This document shows positions 28,605 through 36,945 of a DNA stretch of 41,505 bases, one piece after another. Every line of letters starts with the position of its first letter. The stretch's first letter is position 1. The notes under the pieces are model-generated. The model was given only the letters and a program-made list of their open reading frames with translations, was not told where the DNA came from and made no database searches. A program made the position numbers and the translations under genes. The DNA is from Sulfoacidibacillus thermotolerans (GTDB taxonomy: Bacteria > Bacillota > Bacilli > Alicyclobacillales > SLC66). The DNA is taken from assembly GCF_003144315.1 (NCBI RefSeq), contig NZ_MPDK01000025.1:1-41505 (forward strand). Reading direction: 5' to 3'.

Positions 28605-28740
28605 GGATGTAACCTCCAAGATTACTCATGCAATGCCGAGAATATAAAAAGTAGATATAGAACTCCCAGTCTTGTGTCACACATGAAGGGATCACTTGAT
28701 GTACAATAGTAAGGTTAAATTTATCAGGAAAAAGGTGATC

Positions 28741-29652
28741 ATGCTGAAGCGAATGATTGATACCGCATGGGGTTCGGGAATCGCCTTTTTTATCTTATTG
28801 ACCTTTGCGGTTTCTACGCCACTTAGCACCCTTGCCATGGTGTTGCTGCCAGTTCCATTAATCTTGTTAGTTGCTAGAGGGCTTTGGCAACGAGCTGCGA
28901 TCCATTTAGTGGTGGCTCTTGTTGTCTTGTCCTTCTTAGGTTCCTTCGTACAGGCACTTCTCTTGCTTATATTTGTTGGGAGTTTTTCTTATGTACTTGG
29001 GAAGGGATTTCAAACAGGACGCGTTGACCGCGCCATGGTTAACTCTGTGCTCATTTTTATAGCTTTTATTGTGTTAGGCCTTGCTTTACTAAAATGGTCC
29101 GGTATAGAGATCTTACCACTTCTTATGGCTGAAGTGAAAAAAGCAATCACACAAAATCCAAACATTGGATTGTTGGGCGGTGCCCATGCATCTCAAACTA
29201 TTGCACAATTGATTAAGCAGGTCAGTCTCTATTTTCCGAGCTTTATCGTGCTTTTTGCGATTGCTTCGACATTGCTTGATGCAGCGCTTGTACGATTCTT
29301 ACTCCGGCGTCATGGGGATCAGTTTCAACCGGTTTTTCGATTTCTGAGGTTTCCTCCGATGCTTTTAGTCATTTTTGGCGCTAGTTTAGTGATTTTGGCA
29401 TTTCAGCTGTTTACTAACGTTTCACTTGTATGGTCACTAGCCAATAATGTATTTCTGATTGCAGGCTTTTTATTAGAGCTTCAGGCACTGTCATTTCTCT
29501 GGTGGTACTTGCGCCAAAGAGCGTGGGGATTCATTGCTTTTCTATTTCTCTTTATAGTAAGCTTGATTCCCTATATTAGCCAGATCTATTTGTTGTTAGG
29601 TGTTCTTGATATGGTTATGGATTTTCGCGAACGATTAAGTAAAAAAGGCTAA
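28741..29652 (+). CDS. yybS: DUF2232 family membrane protein (YybS-like)
   Basis: The 303-aa protein from ATG 28741 (MLKRMIDTAWGSG) has about eight membrane segments and ends YLLLGVLDMVMDFRERLSKKG, characteristic of DUF2232 (YybS). The family may be an ECF-transporter-like S component, but no substrate is known. A GGTGAT motif is just upstream; an ATG at 28696 would add 15 residues. In Bacillus yybS is followed by gdpP (yybT) and rplI; here rplI comes next without gdpP. Confidence 0.85.
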   Translation: MLKRMIDTAWGSGIAFFILLTFAVSTPLSTLAMVLLPVPLILLVARGLWQRAAIHLVVALVVLSFLGSFVQALLLLIFVGSFSYVLGKGFQTGRVDRAMVNSVLIFIAFIVLGLALLKWSGIEILPLLMAEVKKAITQNPNIGLLGGAHASQTIAQLIKQVSLYFPSFIVLFAIASTLLDAALVRFLLRRHGDQFQPVFRFLRFPPMLLVIFGASLVILAFQLFTNVSLVWSLANNVFLIAGFLLELQALSFLWWYLRQRAWGFIAFLFLFIVSLIPYISQIYLLLGVLDMVMDFRERLSKKG

Positions 29653-29685
29653 AGCTATTCTTGATTTGAAGGTAGGCTTTTCTGA

Positions 29686-29713
29686 TTGTAAATTTGACAC
29701 TGGTACCTATAAT
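29686..29713 (+). promoter_or_regulatory. Candidate promoter of rplI-dnaB
   Basis: TTGTAA (29686-29691) and TATAAT (29708-29713) are 16 bp apart and 50 nt before rplI. A TTGACA at 29694-29699 is too close to this -10 to pair with it. Confidence 0.4.
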
Positions 29714-29762
29714 GAATTTGTAGACATGACAACCCTTTTTTCGGACTTGAAGGAGGTAAATT

Positions 29763-30215
29763 ATGAAAGTTGTTTTCATGCAAGATGTGCCAAGTCAAGG
29801 GAAAAAGGGGGACGTTAAAAACGTCTCTGAAGGATATGCCCGCAACTTCTTGTTTCCACGGCAATTGGCTAAACCAGCTACACCTGATGTATTAAAGGAG
29901 ATTGCGCATGCTCGCGAGCTCGAAAAGAAAAAAGAGGAGCAACAAATTGCAGCTGCACGTGAGCTAGCAAGTAAATTGAATCAATTCACTTTAGAACTAC
30001 ATGTAAAAACAGGGGAAAATGGACGTGTTTTTGGTGCTGTTACTTCAAAGCAAGTTGCTGATGGACTAGCAGCCGCTGGCTATCCGGTTGATAAAAAGAA
30101 AATTGTACTTCATGATGCGATTCGCTCCTTAGGGTTTACAACAGTAGCAGTAAAACTTTATCACGATGTTACAGCTCAGTTAAAAGTTCACGTAAAATCG
30201 GAAGAACAGGCATGA
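29763..30215 (+). CDS. rplI: 50S ribosomal protein L9
   Basis: L9 is a 150-aa, two-domain protein joined by a long helix. The N-terminal domain MKVVFMQDVPSQGKKGDVKNVSEGYARNFLFP and the linker ARELEKKKEEQQ are clear. The C-terminal domain includes GRVFGAVTSKQVADGL. ATG 29763 has AAGGAGG upstream. The gene sits ahead of dnaB as in Bacillus. Confidence 0.97.
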   Translation: MKVVFMQDVPSQGKKGDVKNVSEGYARNFLFPRQLAKPATPDVLKEIAHARELEKKKEEQQIAAARELASKLNQFTLELHVKTGENGRVFGAVTSKQVADGLAAAGYPVDKKKIVLHDAIRSLGFTTVAVKLYHDVTAQLKVHVKSEEQA

Positions 30216-30241
30216 GATATCTGTAAATTGGAGGTGTACAA

Positions 30242-31582
30242 ATGATGGCAGAAGTGCCATTTGATCGTCTGCCTCCTCAAAATATTGAGGCGGAGCAAGC
30301 GGTTTTAGGTGCTATTTTCCTTGCGCCAGACCTTTTAGGGACGCTTGCTGAACGCCTTCATCCAGATGATTTCTATAGACAAGGTCATCGGGTTTTATAT
30401 GCCGCCGCGCTTGATCTTGCTGAGCATGGGGAGCCAGTTGACATTGTCACTCTCACTGCAAAGCTCCAATCGCAAGGAAAACTAGAAGAAGCGGGCGGCA
30501 TAGAATATATTATTCAACTCGCGCAGTCGGTGCCGACTGCAGCGAACGCAGAATATCACGCAGAGATTATCACACAACGCTCCATGTTGCGGCGCTTGAT
30601 AAGCGTCACAACAGAGATAGCGGCCACTAGTTATGCGGGAACAGAGGATGTAGGAGAGTTACTTGATCAAGCAGAACGGCGTATTTTAGCGCTATCACAG
30701 ACGCGCTCTGAACGGGGTTTTGTTCCCATTCGCGATGTTTTAATGCAGGCGTATGAGCGGGTGGAACATCTTTATCATCACAAAGGGGCTCTAACAGGAA
30801 TTTCGTCAGGGTACGCAGAACTAGATCGAATGACTTCTGGTTTCCAAAAGTCAGATTTGATTATTCTCGCTGCTCGGCCTTCAGTAGGTAAGACTGCTTT
30901 TGCGTTGAATATTGCACAAAATGTCGCCGTGCGTTCAGGGGAGACCGTTGCCATTTTTAGTCTCGAAATGTCTAAGGAACAACTCGTGCAACGGATGATC
31001 TGCGCTGAAGCGAACATTGATGCAACAGTCTTGCGTACAGGACAACTCAGCGATGAAGACTGGACGAAGTTATCGATGGGAATCGCCTCTCTCTCTGAAG
31101 CACCTATCTTTATCGATGATAGTCCTGGCATAAACCTTGCTGAAATGCGCTCGCGATTGCGGAGATTAAAATTAGATATGGGATTAGGTCTAGTTGTGGT
31201 TGATTATTTACAGTTAATTCACGGAAGAGGGAAATCAGATAATCGTCAACAGGAAATTTCAGAGATTTCTCGTTCGCTAAAAGGACTTGCAAGAGAATTA
31301 AATGTCCCCATTATTGCCTTATCACAGTTGAGTCGCTCTGTTGAACAACGCCAGGATAAACGACCTATGTTATCCGATATTCGTGAATCTGGAAGTATCG
31401 AACAAGACGCAGATGTGGTGGGATTTCTTTATCGAGATGATTATTATGATCCCGAATCAGAGAAAAAAAATATTGTAGAAGTCATTATTGGTAAGCAACG
31501 TAACGGTCCAACAGGAAAGGTTGAACTAGTTTTTTTGAAGAACTACAACAAATTCGTTTCACTCGAAAAAACGGTGCGGTGA
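30242..31582 (+). CDS. dnaB: Replicative DNA helicase
   Basis: This is the hexameric 5'-3' helicase of the replication fork (DnaB; called DnaC in B. subtilis). The N-terminal domain begins DRLPPQNIEAEQAVLGAIF. The RecA-like domain has Walker A ARPSVGKTAFALN, the FSLEMSKEQLVQRM segment, Walker B LVVVDYLQLI and the arginine-finger region SDIRESGSIEQDADVV. At 446 aa it is full length with no intein. ATG 30242 is followed at once by a second ATG; TTGGAGGTG lies upstream. Confidence 0.97.
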   Translation: MMAEVPFDRLPPQNIEAEQAVLGAIFLAPDLLGTLAERLHPDDFYRQGHRVLYAAALDLAEHGEPVDIVTLTAKLQSQGKLEEAGGIEYIIQLAQSVPTAANAEYHAEIITQRSMLRRLISVTTEIAATSYAGTEDVGELLDQAERRILALSQTRSERGFVPIRDVLMQAYERVEHLYHHKGALTGISSGYAELDRMTSGFQKSDLIILAARPSVGKTAFALNIAQNVAVRSGETVAIFSLEMSKEQLVQRMICAEANIDATVLRTGQLSDEDWTKLSMGIASLSEAPIFIDDSPGINLAEMRSRLRRLKLDMGLGLVVVDYLQLIHGRGKSDNRQQEISEISRSLKGLARELNVPIIALSQLSRSVEQRQDKRPMLSDIRESGSIEQDADVVGFLYRDDYYDPESEKKNIVEVIIGKQRNGPTGKVELVFLKNYNKFVSLEKTVR

Positions 31583-31588
31583 GAGACT

Positions 31589-32185
31589 ATGGCAACGAAT
31601 TCGGCAGAAAAGCCAGACACAGAGAACTCATCCGGTGAACCTGTAGTAAATGAGTGGGAACGCAATTATGTGCCGCGGCGAATGGCTCATCCTAAGCCGC
31701 GCCTTACTCTGCGGTGGCTCTTAGCTTATATGCTGTCACCCTTGCAACCTGCTCCGCGAGTGGTGGAGTCGATGCAGGCGCGAACCAAGAAACGCCCATA
31801 TCAAAGACAATATCTGGGGCGTCAAAGCACTCGACGACGACGGCGCAGACTCCGCAGAATGTACTGGCTGCGTTTTGTCAAATGGAGCAAACGAATTGCT
31901 TATAGTCTACTATTTTCCATATTAGCTATAACGATATTGTTTTGGGCTAAATTCGCTGTAGTTTACAATGTGCCAGAGTACTTGCAAGTAGGTCAGTTTG
32001 CTCAGGTCCAAGCATATATTGTATATAAATCATGGTGGTTTGGACCCCCTATATTCGATCTAGAAAAATACCCCATTCTCGACCCGGCTCATCCAGAACA
32101 ATCTCTCGTTATGCAACTTCAACGTTATAAGGATATCGTGACTGATCCTTTTGTGGTATATGTATTTATGCAACATCATGAATAA
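31589..32185 (+). CDS. Basic single-span membrane protein, unknown
   Basis: I do not recognise a family for this 198-aa protein. It has a polar N-terminus, an Arg-rich block (STRRRRRRLRR, residues 80-90), one hydrophobic segment at about 103-125, and an 73-residue C-terminal part that ends DPFVVYVFMQHHE. The positive block before the span predicts the C-terminus outside the membrane. The ATG lies 6 nt after the dnaB stop, with GGTGAGAG overlapping it, so it is cotranscribed with dnaB. The ordered codon use and close spacing argue it is real. Confidence 0.7.
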   Translation: MATNSAEKPDTENSSGEPVVNEWERNYVPRRMAHPKPRLTLRWLLAYMLSPLQPAPRVVESMQARTKKRPYQRQYLGRQSTRRRRRRLRRMYWLRFVKWSKRIAYSLLFSILAITILFWAKFAVVYNVPEYLQVGQFAQVQAYIVYKSWWFGPPIFDLEKYPILDPAHPEQSLVMQLQRYKDIVTDPFVVYVFMQHHE

Positions 32186-32219
32186 CACGAACGTTATATG
32201 TGGTTTTGGTGTTATTTGT
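32181..32219 (+). terminator. Weak stem-loop after the dnaB operon
   Basis: AATAACAC (32181-32188) pairs with GTGTTATT (32209-32216) across a 20-nt loop, followed by a short T-run. Possibly a terminator before the purA promoter. Confidence 0.35.
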
Positions 32220-32232
32220 TCGTAATTTATCA

Positions 32233-32261
32233 TTGACACATGGTTCTTGCATTGCTACACT
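32233..32261 (+). promoter_or_regulatory. Sigma-A promoter of purA
   Basis: TTGACA (32233-32238) and TACACT (32256-32261) with a 17-bp spacer lie 67 nt before the purA start. No PurR box was recognised. Confidence 0.7.
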
Positions 32262-32316
32262 CATAAAGGATTTTGTCTGTGCCAGTTGTCTCAAGAGATC
32301 GATTGAGGATTCTTAG

Positions 32317-33612
<1,296 letters not shown>

Positions 33613-33630
33613 GAATTGATGATTTTGCAG

Positions 33631-33659
33631 TTGCATAATGAACGTGAATCTGTTATATT
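33631..33659 (+). promoter_or_regulatory. Promoter of the tRNA cluster
   Basis: TTGCAT (33631-33636) and TATATT (33654-33659), 17-bp spacer, would start transcription about 10 nt before tRNA-Lys. Confidence 0.55.
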
Positions 33660-33676
33660 AATTCACGTGCTCTTTT
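33642..33676 (+). terminator. Stem-loop after purA, overlapping the tRNA promoter
   Basis: ACGTGAAT (33642-33649) pairs with ATTCACGT (33661-33668) around 11 nt, followed by GCTCTTTTT. It could terminate purA transcripts but also overlaps the proposed tRNA promoter. Confidence 0.5.
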
Positions 33677-33677
33677 T

Positions 33678-33753
33678 GAGCCATTAGCTCAGTCGGTAGA
33701 GCACCTGACTTTTAATCAGGGTGTCGCTGGTTCGAGTCCAGCATGGCTCACCA
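33678..33753 (+). tRNA. tRNA-Lys (anticodon TTT)
   Basis: A 76-nt cloverleaf: acceptor GAGCCAT/ATGGCTC, anticodon stem CCTGA/TCAGG with loop CTTTTAA, T arm GCTGG-TTCGAGT-CCAGC, and an encoded CCA end. The anticodon is at 33711-33713. First of three closely spaced tRNA genes. Confidence 0.97.
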
Positions 33754-33762
33754 GATACGTTT

Positions 33763-33845
33763 GCGGGTGTGGCGGAATTGGCAGACGCACCAGACTTAGG
33801 ATCTGGCGGGTAACCGTGGGGGTTCGAGTCCCTTCACCCGCACCA
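33763..33845 (+). tRNA. tRNA-Leu (anticodon TAG)
   Basis: An 83-nt class II tRNA with acceptor GCGGGTG/CACCCGC, anticodon stem CCAGA/TCTGG around CTTAGGA, a short variable arm (CGGGTAACCG) and an encoded CCA. It reads CUN leucine codons. Confidence 0.97.
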
Positions 33846-33868
33846 TGCAACTCATTTTACTATCTCGA

Positions 33869-33945
33869 CGGAGTTTAGCGCAGTTTGGTAGCGCGCCTGC
33901 CTTGGGAGCAGGAGGTCACAGGTTCAAATCCTGTAACTCCGACCA
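33869..33945 (+). tRNA. tRNA-Pro (anticodon TGG)
   Basis: A 77-nt tRNA with acceptor CGGAGTT/AACTCCG, anticodon stem CCTGC/GCAGG around CTTGGGA, T arm ACAGG-TTCAAAT-CCTGT and an encoded CCA. It borders the island with the tyrosine integrase and is the likely integration target. Confidence 0.97.
33917..33945. other. Candidate attachment site at the tRNA-Pro 3' end
   Basis: The 3' half of the tRNA gene (T arm through CCA) is the usual att core of tRNA-targeting tyrosine integrases, and an integrase gene lies 137 bp away. I found no second copy in the window, so the other end must be beyond 41505. This is inference from position. Confidence 0.35.
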
Positions 33946-33974
33946 CAAAAAAGCCTGATATATCAAGGAAAACG

Positions 33975-34005
33975 AATGGTAAGCTGGATACAGCCTACCA
34001 TTTTT
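33975..34005 (+). terminator. Terminator of the tRNA cluster
   Basis: AATGGTAAGCTG (33975-33986) and CAGCCTACCATT (33991-34002), with one mismatch, flank a GATA loop and run into five Ts. It may also serve the convergent integrase gene. Confidence 0.8.
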
Positions 34006-34082
34006 GTTTGCCGATGATCTAGTTTTGATCTAGTGAACGAGTATGTGATCCAAAATCGTCGATTCTGCTACCATATATACCG

Positions 34083-35219
34083 TTAATTAACACTCTGTTC
34101 GTTATGCGTTTTGCTCATCTTTTTTCGTTCATCGGCCATTGCCTGTGATAACCGATTTACACTTGCTTTTGTACGTGATGGTGTGGTGTGCAAATAGCGA
34201 TTGACGGTCATGCTGGTGTTCGCGTGGCCTAGTCGATCTGATATTTCCTTGATCGTTGCGCCTTCTGCCATGAGCATTGAGCCGTGAGTGTGGCGAAGAT
34301 CGTACAAGCGAATTTTGGGCAGTTCGGCAGCTTGCAGAACATTGGTCAGGTGTTTCCTCACTCTTGAAACGTCGATTGGATTGCCAATTTGATTGGTGAA
34401 TACTAAATCGTTGTTGATCCATTCGGCGCCAAGCATCGAACGTGCCCGTGATTGTTCTTGTTTGAGATTACGAAGGATGGTGAGTAGATCATTGGGTAGA
34501 TCAAGGTTGCGGCGGCTCGTTGTGGTTTTTAGGTCGGCAAATTCCCATCCACCACCAGGTAAGTGTTTGACAGATCGTACAATGGAAACAGTTCCGTGAT
34601 TTAAGTCAACATCCTCCCATTTAAGTCCAAACACTTCCTCTGGTCTAGTTCCTGTAAGTAAAAGAAATGCAAGAATGGGATAATAGGAATCGTGTTGAGC
34701 GTGGTCAAGAAATACGACTGCTTGTTCAATGGTTAGAAATGGGCGTTGCTCTGCTCGATCTTTTAGCTTAGTGACAGCATCCATTGGATTTTTGATTAAA
34801 TAGCCTAGATCCACTGCCTTACGAAAAGCTTTTTTCATGAGATTATAGACCATAACGGCGGTTCTGGTTTTACGTTGCTCGATGGCCAAACGATTGATCA
34901 CCTTTTGACAGTCCATTGCGTTTAGGGTATTCATGCGTTTTTGACCAATGAATGGAATAACATGATTGGTCAAGCGCAACTCATCCTCATAATAAGTGTT
35001 TTTCGTGACTTCCGGCTTCTGATAAGTTGCGAGCCAATCTCTCAAATAGTCCTCGACTTTTGTTTTGCTGGCTGTGATTGTTTCGCCGTGGGATTTTGCA
35101 TTCTCAAGCTTGGCGGCTTCCAATTCGGCTTTACGTCTTGTGCCGTGAAAAGTGAAACCTTTCTGTCGGCCATCCACAAATATGCGAATATACCAAATTT
35201 CTTTTCCTTGGTTGTCCAC
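34083..35219 (-). CDS. int: Tyrosine-family site-specific integrase
   Basis: A phage/ICE-type tyrosine recombinase. It has an N-terminal arm-binding region, a SAM-like core-binding domain (about residues 52-140, DYLRDWLATYQKP) and a catalytic domain with R192 (TGTRPEE), K231, the RLYDLRHTHG box with R309 and H312, H332 (LGHANTS) and the nucleophile Y342 (NRYLH). The annotated start is GTG 35219. However, AGGAGG (35257-35252) is 8 nt before an ATA codon at 35243, in frame, that would add MATFTYRG and complete the arm-binding fold; the GTG has no such site. It points toward tRNA-Pro. Confidence 0.93.
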   Translation of the reverse strand: MDNQGKEIWYIRIFVDGRQKGFTFHGTRRKAELEAAKLENAKSHGETITASKTKVEDYLRDWLATYQKPEVTKNTYYEDELRLTNHVIPFIGQKRMNTLNAMDCQKVINRLAIEQRKTRTAVMVYNLMKKAFRKAVDLGYLIKNPMDAVTKLKDRAEQRPFLTIEQAVVFLDHAQHDSYYPILAFLLLTGTRPEEVFGLKWEDVDLNHGTVSIVRSVKHLPGGGWEFADLKTTTSRRNLDLPNDLLTILRNLKQEQSRARSMLGAEWINNDLVFTNQIGNPIDVSRVRKHLTNVLQAAELPKIRLYDLRHTHGSMLMAEGATIKEISDRLGHANTSMTVNRYLHTTPSRTKASVNRLSQAMADERKKMSKTHNEQSVN

Positions 35220-35287
35220 ACCTCGGTAAGTGAAGGTGGCTATTTTGTATTCCTCCTAGCTAGATTGTATCAGAAAGGTTTTTTCTC

Positions 35288-35926
35288 TTATCCGTATGAA
35301 TCGAAAAAAGCGGCGTTTGGCTTTAATTGTCCTCGCACTATTACGAAAGAATGCATACTTGCAAATTCATCATTAACGTAGACATGACAGGACCATGAAC
35401 CTTCAGGAATTTCCCTGGATATTCTTAATGCATTAAAGGATACTTTTTTTCCTTTAAATCTATAAGGGCGTGAGGTAATCCATTGGGTTTGCTTAGCGCT
35501 ACACCATTCAACAGTTACAACAGCTGACATCTCGTTCGAGGATGGGGAAATAAGTTCGAAAGAGAGTATGACCATAGGATTTTCATCAGTGAAAATATTT
35601 GTTAATTCCTCAGCAATTCCTTGAGCATTAACTTTTGTACATAAAACGGACTTGATAAAAATTTGATTACTGATATCTTTTTGAACAGACACAGTCCCAT
35701 ATTCACCATTCTTAAGCAGAAATGATTCATCCGTCCAAGCATCACAAACTCTAAATTTCCCATTCAGTTCAATGGAATAGTAATGAAAAATTTCTGGTGG
35801 TGCAACTTGGTAAATATTTAACCGATCAGTTGGAATACCCTCACAAACTAACTTATTAGAAAATTCATCAAAAATGACCCTGACAGATTCTATTTCAGTT
35901 TTAAGATTTGGAATATAGATTTCCAT
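35288..35926 (-). CDS. Unknown 212-aa island protein
   Basis: I do not recognise this protein. ATG 35926 (MEIYIPNLKTEIESVRVIFD) is chosen because GGTGA lies 7 nt upstream, overlapping the stop of the preceding membrane-protein gene; the same frame continues upstream to 36028, but that stretch would be read inside the other gene. The sequence is rich in beta-strand patterns. The last part, ISREIPEGSWSCHVYVNDEFASMHSFVIV, resembles the closing strands of immunoglobulin-like domains, so an all-beta protein is likely. No signal peptide is seen. It forms a small operon with the two genes upstream. Confidence 0.65.
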   Translation of the reverse strand: MEIYIPNLKTEIESVRVIFDEFSNKLVCEGIPTDRLNIYQVAPPEIFHYYSIELNGKFRVCDAWTDESFLLKNGEYGTVSVQKDISNQIFIKSVLCTKVNAQGIAEELTNIFTDENPMVILSFELISPSSNEMSAVVTVEWCSAKQTQWITSRPYRFKGKKVSFNALRISREIPEGSWSCHVYVNDEFASMHSFVIVRGQLKPNAAFFDSYG

Positions 35927-35933
35927 CTTTGTT

Positions 35934-36116
35934 TCACCAAATTCCCAACAAATGTGTTTCAAATACGATCCAACCGATTGAAATTCCGTACCACAATGAT
36001 TTTGATGCGTCGGTTTTGTCAGTTCCAAAAAATTTGACTAATAACCAAGTACCTATTTTAATTGCAATGTATCCAACAATCGTGGATACTGATGATACAA
36101 CGATTAACCGAAGCAA
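35934..36116 (-). CDS. Small membrane protein, 60 aa
   Basis: TTG 36116 follows GGGGGGAG at a good distance. The product MLRLIVVSSVSTIVGYIAIK... has two hydrophobic segments, about residues 3-29 and 43-58, separated by a charged loop (GTDKTDASKS). Its TGA overlaps the ribosome binding site of the 212-aa gene, so the two are probably translationally coupled. The family is unknown. Confidence 0.5.
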   Translation of the reverse strand: MLRLIVVSSVSTIVGYIAIKIGTWLLVKFFGTDKTDASKSLWYGISIGWIVFETHLLGIW

Positions 36117-36131
36117 TTTGCTCCCCCCTCT

Positions 36132-36520
36132 AGGGCACGTAAGTTAGTGTAAAACTAATTACCCCACCATCCCATATTTTGTCCGAAATGGTCGATAAAA
36201 TCACCCGCATATGCTAAAGTTGCTGCTCCAACTGCTGCTGCCGCCGCTGCAGGAGCAGCATAGGCGACAACACCTGCTCCTACTTCTCCAACTGCAGCAG
36301 TACCCCCATCAATAACTGCCGCATCAAAAACTCCTGCTTTATTAGCTGTATTAATTGAACTTGCTATTTTTCCACCACCAGTAACGGCAGCAGCAATACC
36401 GCTAGCAACACTTACAGAATCACGATTGGTTTGATTAAATGCCTTTACTGTAGCACTCCACCAACTCATTTTCTTATCAACTCCAATCAAAATGTATTAT
36501 AAACCAATCCTACGTGCCCT
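36132..36520. repeat. Inverted 10-mers flanking the 104-aa gene
   Basis: AGGGCACGTA (36132-36141) and its exact complement TACGTGCCCT (36511-36520) lie on either side of the Ala/Gly-rich gene. The right copy falls between possible promoter elements of that gene (TATAAT on the minus strand just downstream), the left copy just before the membrane-protein gene. They may be operators or a cassette boundary. Confidence 0.4.
36155..36469 (-). CDS. Ala/Gly-rich 104-aa protein, unknown
   Basis: From ATG 36469 (MSWWSATVKAFNQTNRDSV), with TTGGAG upstream. The middle and C-terminal parts are strongly Ala/Gly/Val-rich: GIAAAVTGGGKIASS, then GEVGAGVVAYAAPAAAAAAVGAATLAYAG at about residues 67-95, ending DHFGQNMGWWGN. 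The long small-residue helix could insert into membranes, as in holins or hydrophobic bacteriocin-like peptides. I see no leader peptide or Gly-Gly processing site with immunity gene, so function stays open. TTG 36490 would add seven residues. Confidence 0.5.
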   Translation of the reverse strand: MSWWSATVKAFNQTNRDSVSVASGIAAAVTGGGKIASSINTANKAGVFDAAVIDGGTAAVGEVGAGVVAYAAPAAAAAAVGAATLAYAGDFIDHFGQNMGWWGN

Positions 36521-36640
36521 TTTATAATCTAGCAGTATACGAAAAAAAAGTAAATAATCAGTTGTTTTACATGCTTGTCTAAACACAAATACTTCTTGTG
36601 TGCAATTTTTTAGGAATAGCTGGAAGATGCTCCGTGGGGT

Positions 36641-36738
36641 CGACGTGGCAGAATGAGATGTGGGTGCACTCGGGGTGGCCGAATGCCGGGGCCTCGAAGT
36701 GCGCCCACATCTCACCGCAGGGGATTCTGTCCACGTCG
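36641..36738. repeat. GC-rich 98-nt hairpin upstream of the Rep-helicase
   Basis: Nested complementary blocks pair in order: CGACGTGG (36641-36648) with CCACGTCG (36731-36738); CAGAAT (36649-36654) with ATTCTG (36724-36729); GAGATGTGGG (36655-36664) with CCCACATCTC (36704-36713); GCACT (36666-36670) with AGTGC (36698-36702). That is 29 base pairs, with one 10-nt bulge on the right arm. It is a GC-rich island in an AT-rich 476-bp gap (36470-36945) that contains no convincing gene. It may be a replication origin or transposon-end structure for the Rep protein. A minus-strand open frame with GC-rich third positions also crosses it, so decayed coding DNA is possible. Confidence 0.6.
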
Positions 36739-36945
36739 GGGGCGCTAACTTGTTAAAAGCCAGAGTGGAACACGTCGGCCTAGATTAAAATTAAACAACC
36801 CGTAAACATTTTAATGCAAAACGCAAAAATCAGGTTGTGTTGACCGTGTAACTATTGAGAAAGCAAAAACCATAAAAGTAAAAGTATTCTTGCATTGATT
36901 TTTATTACACTCAAAACACCTATAGAGTGAAGGAGGTGTACAAAT

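Noticed and set aside
29694-29699. TTGACA upstream of rplI as the -35
   Set aside because: Only 8 bp from the TATAAT at 29708-29713 and no -10 at normal spacing.
36497-36715. 72-aa open frame on the minus strand over the GC-rich hairpin
   Set aside because: No start signal; the N-terminal half is Ser/Thr/Pro/Arg-rich and arises from the hairpin sequence.
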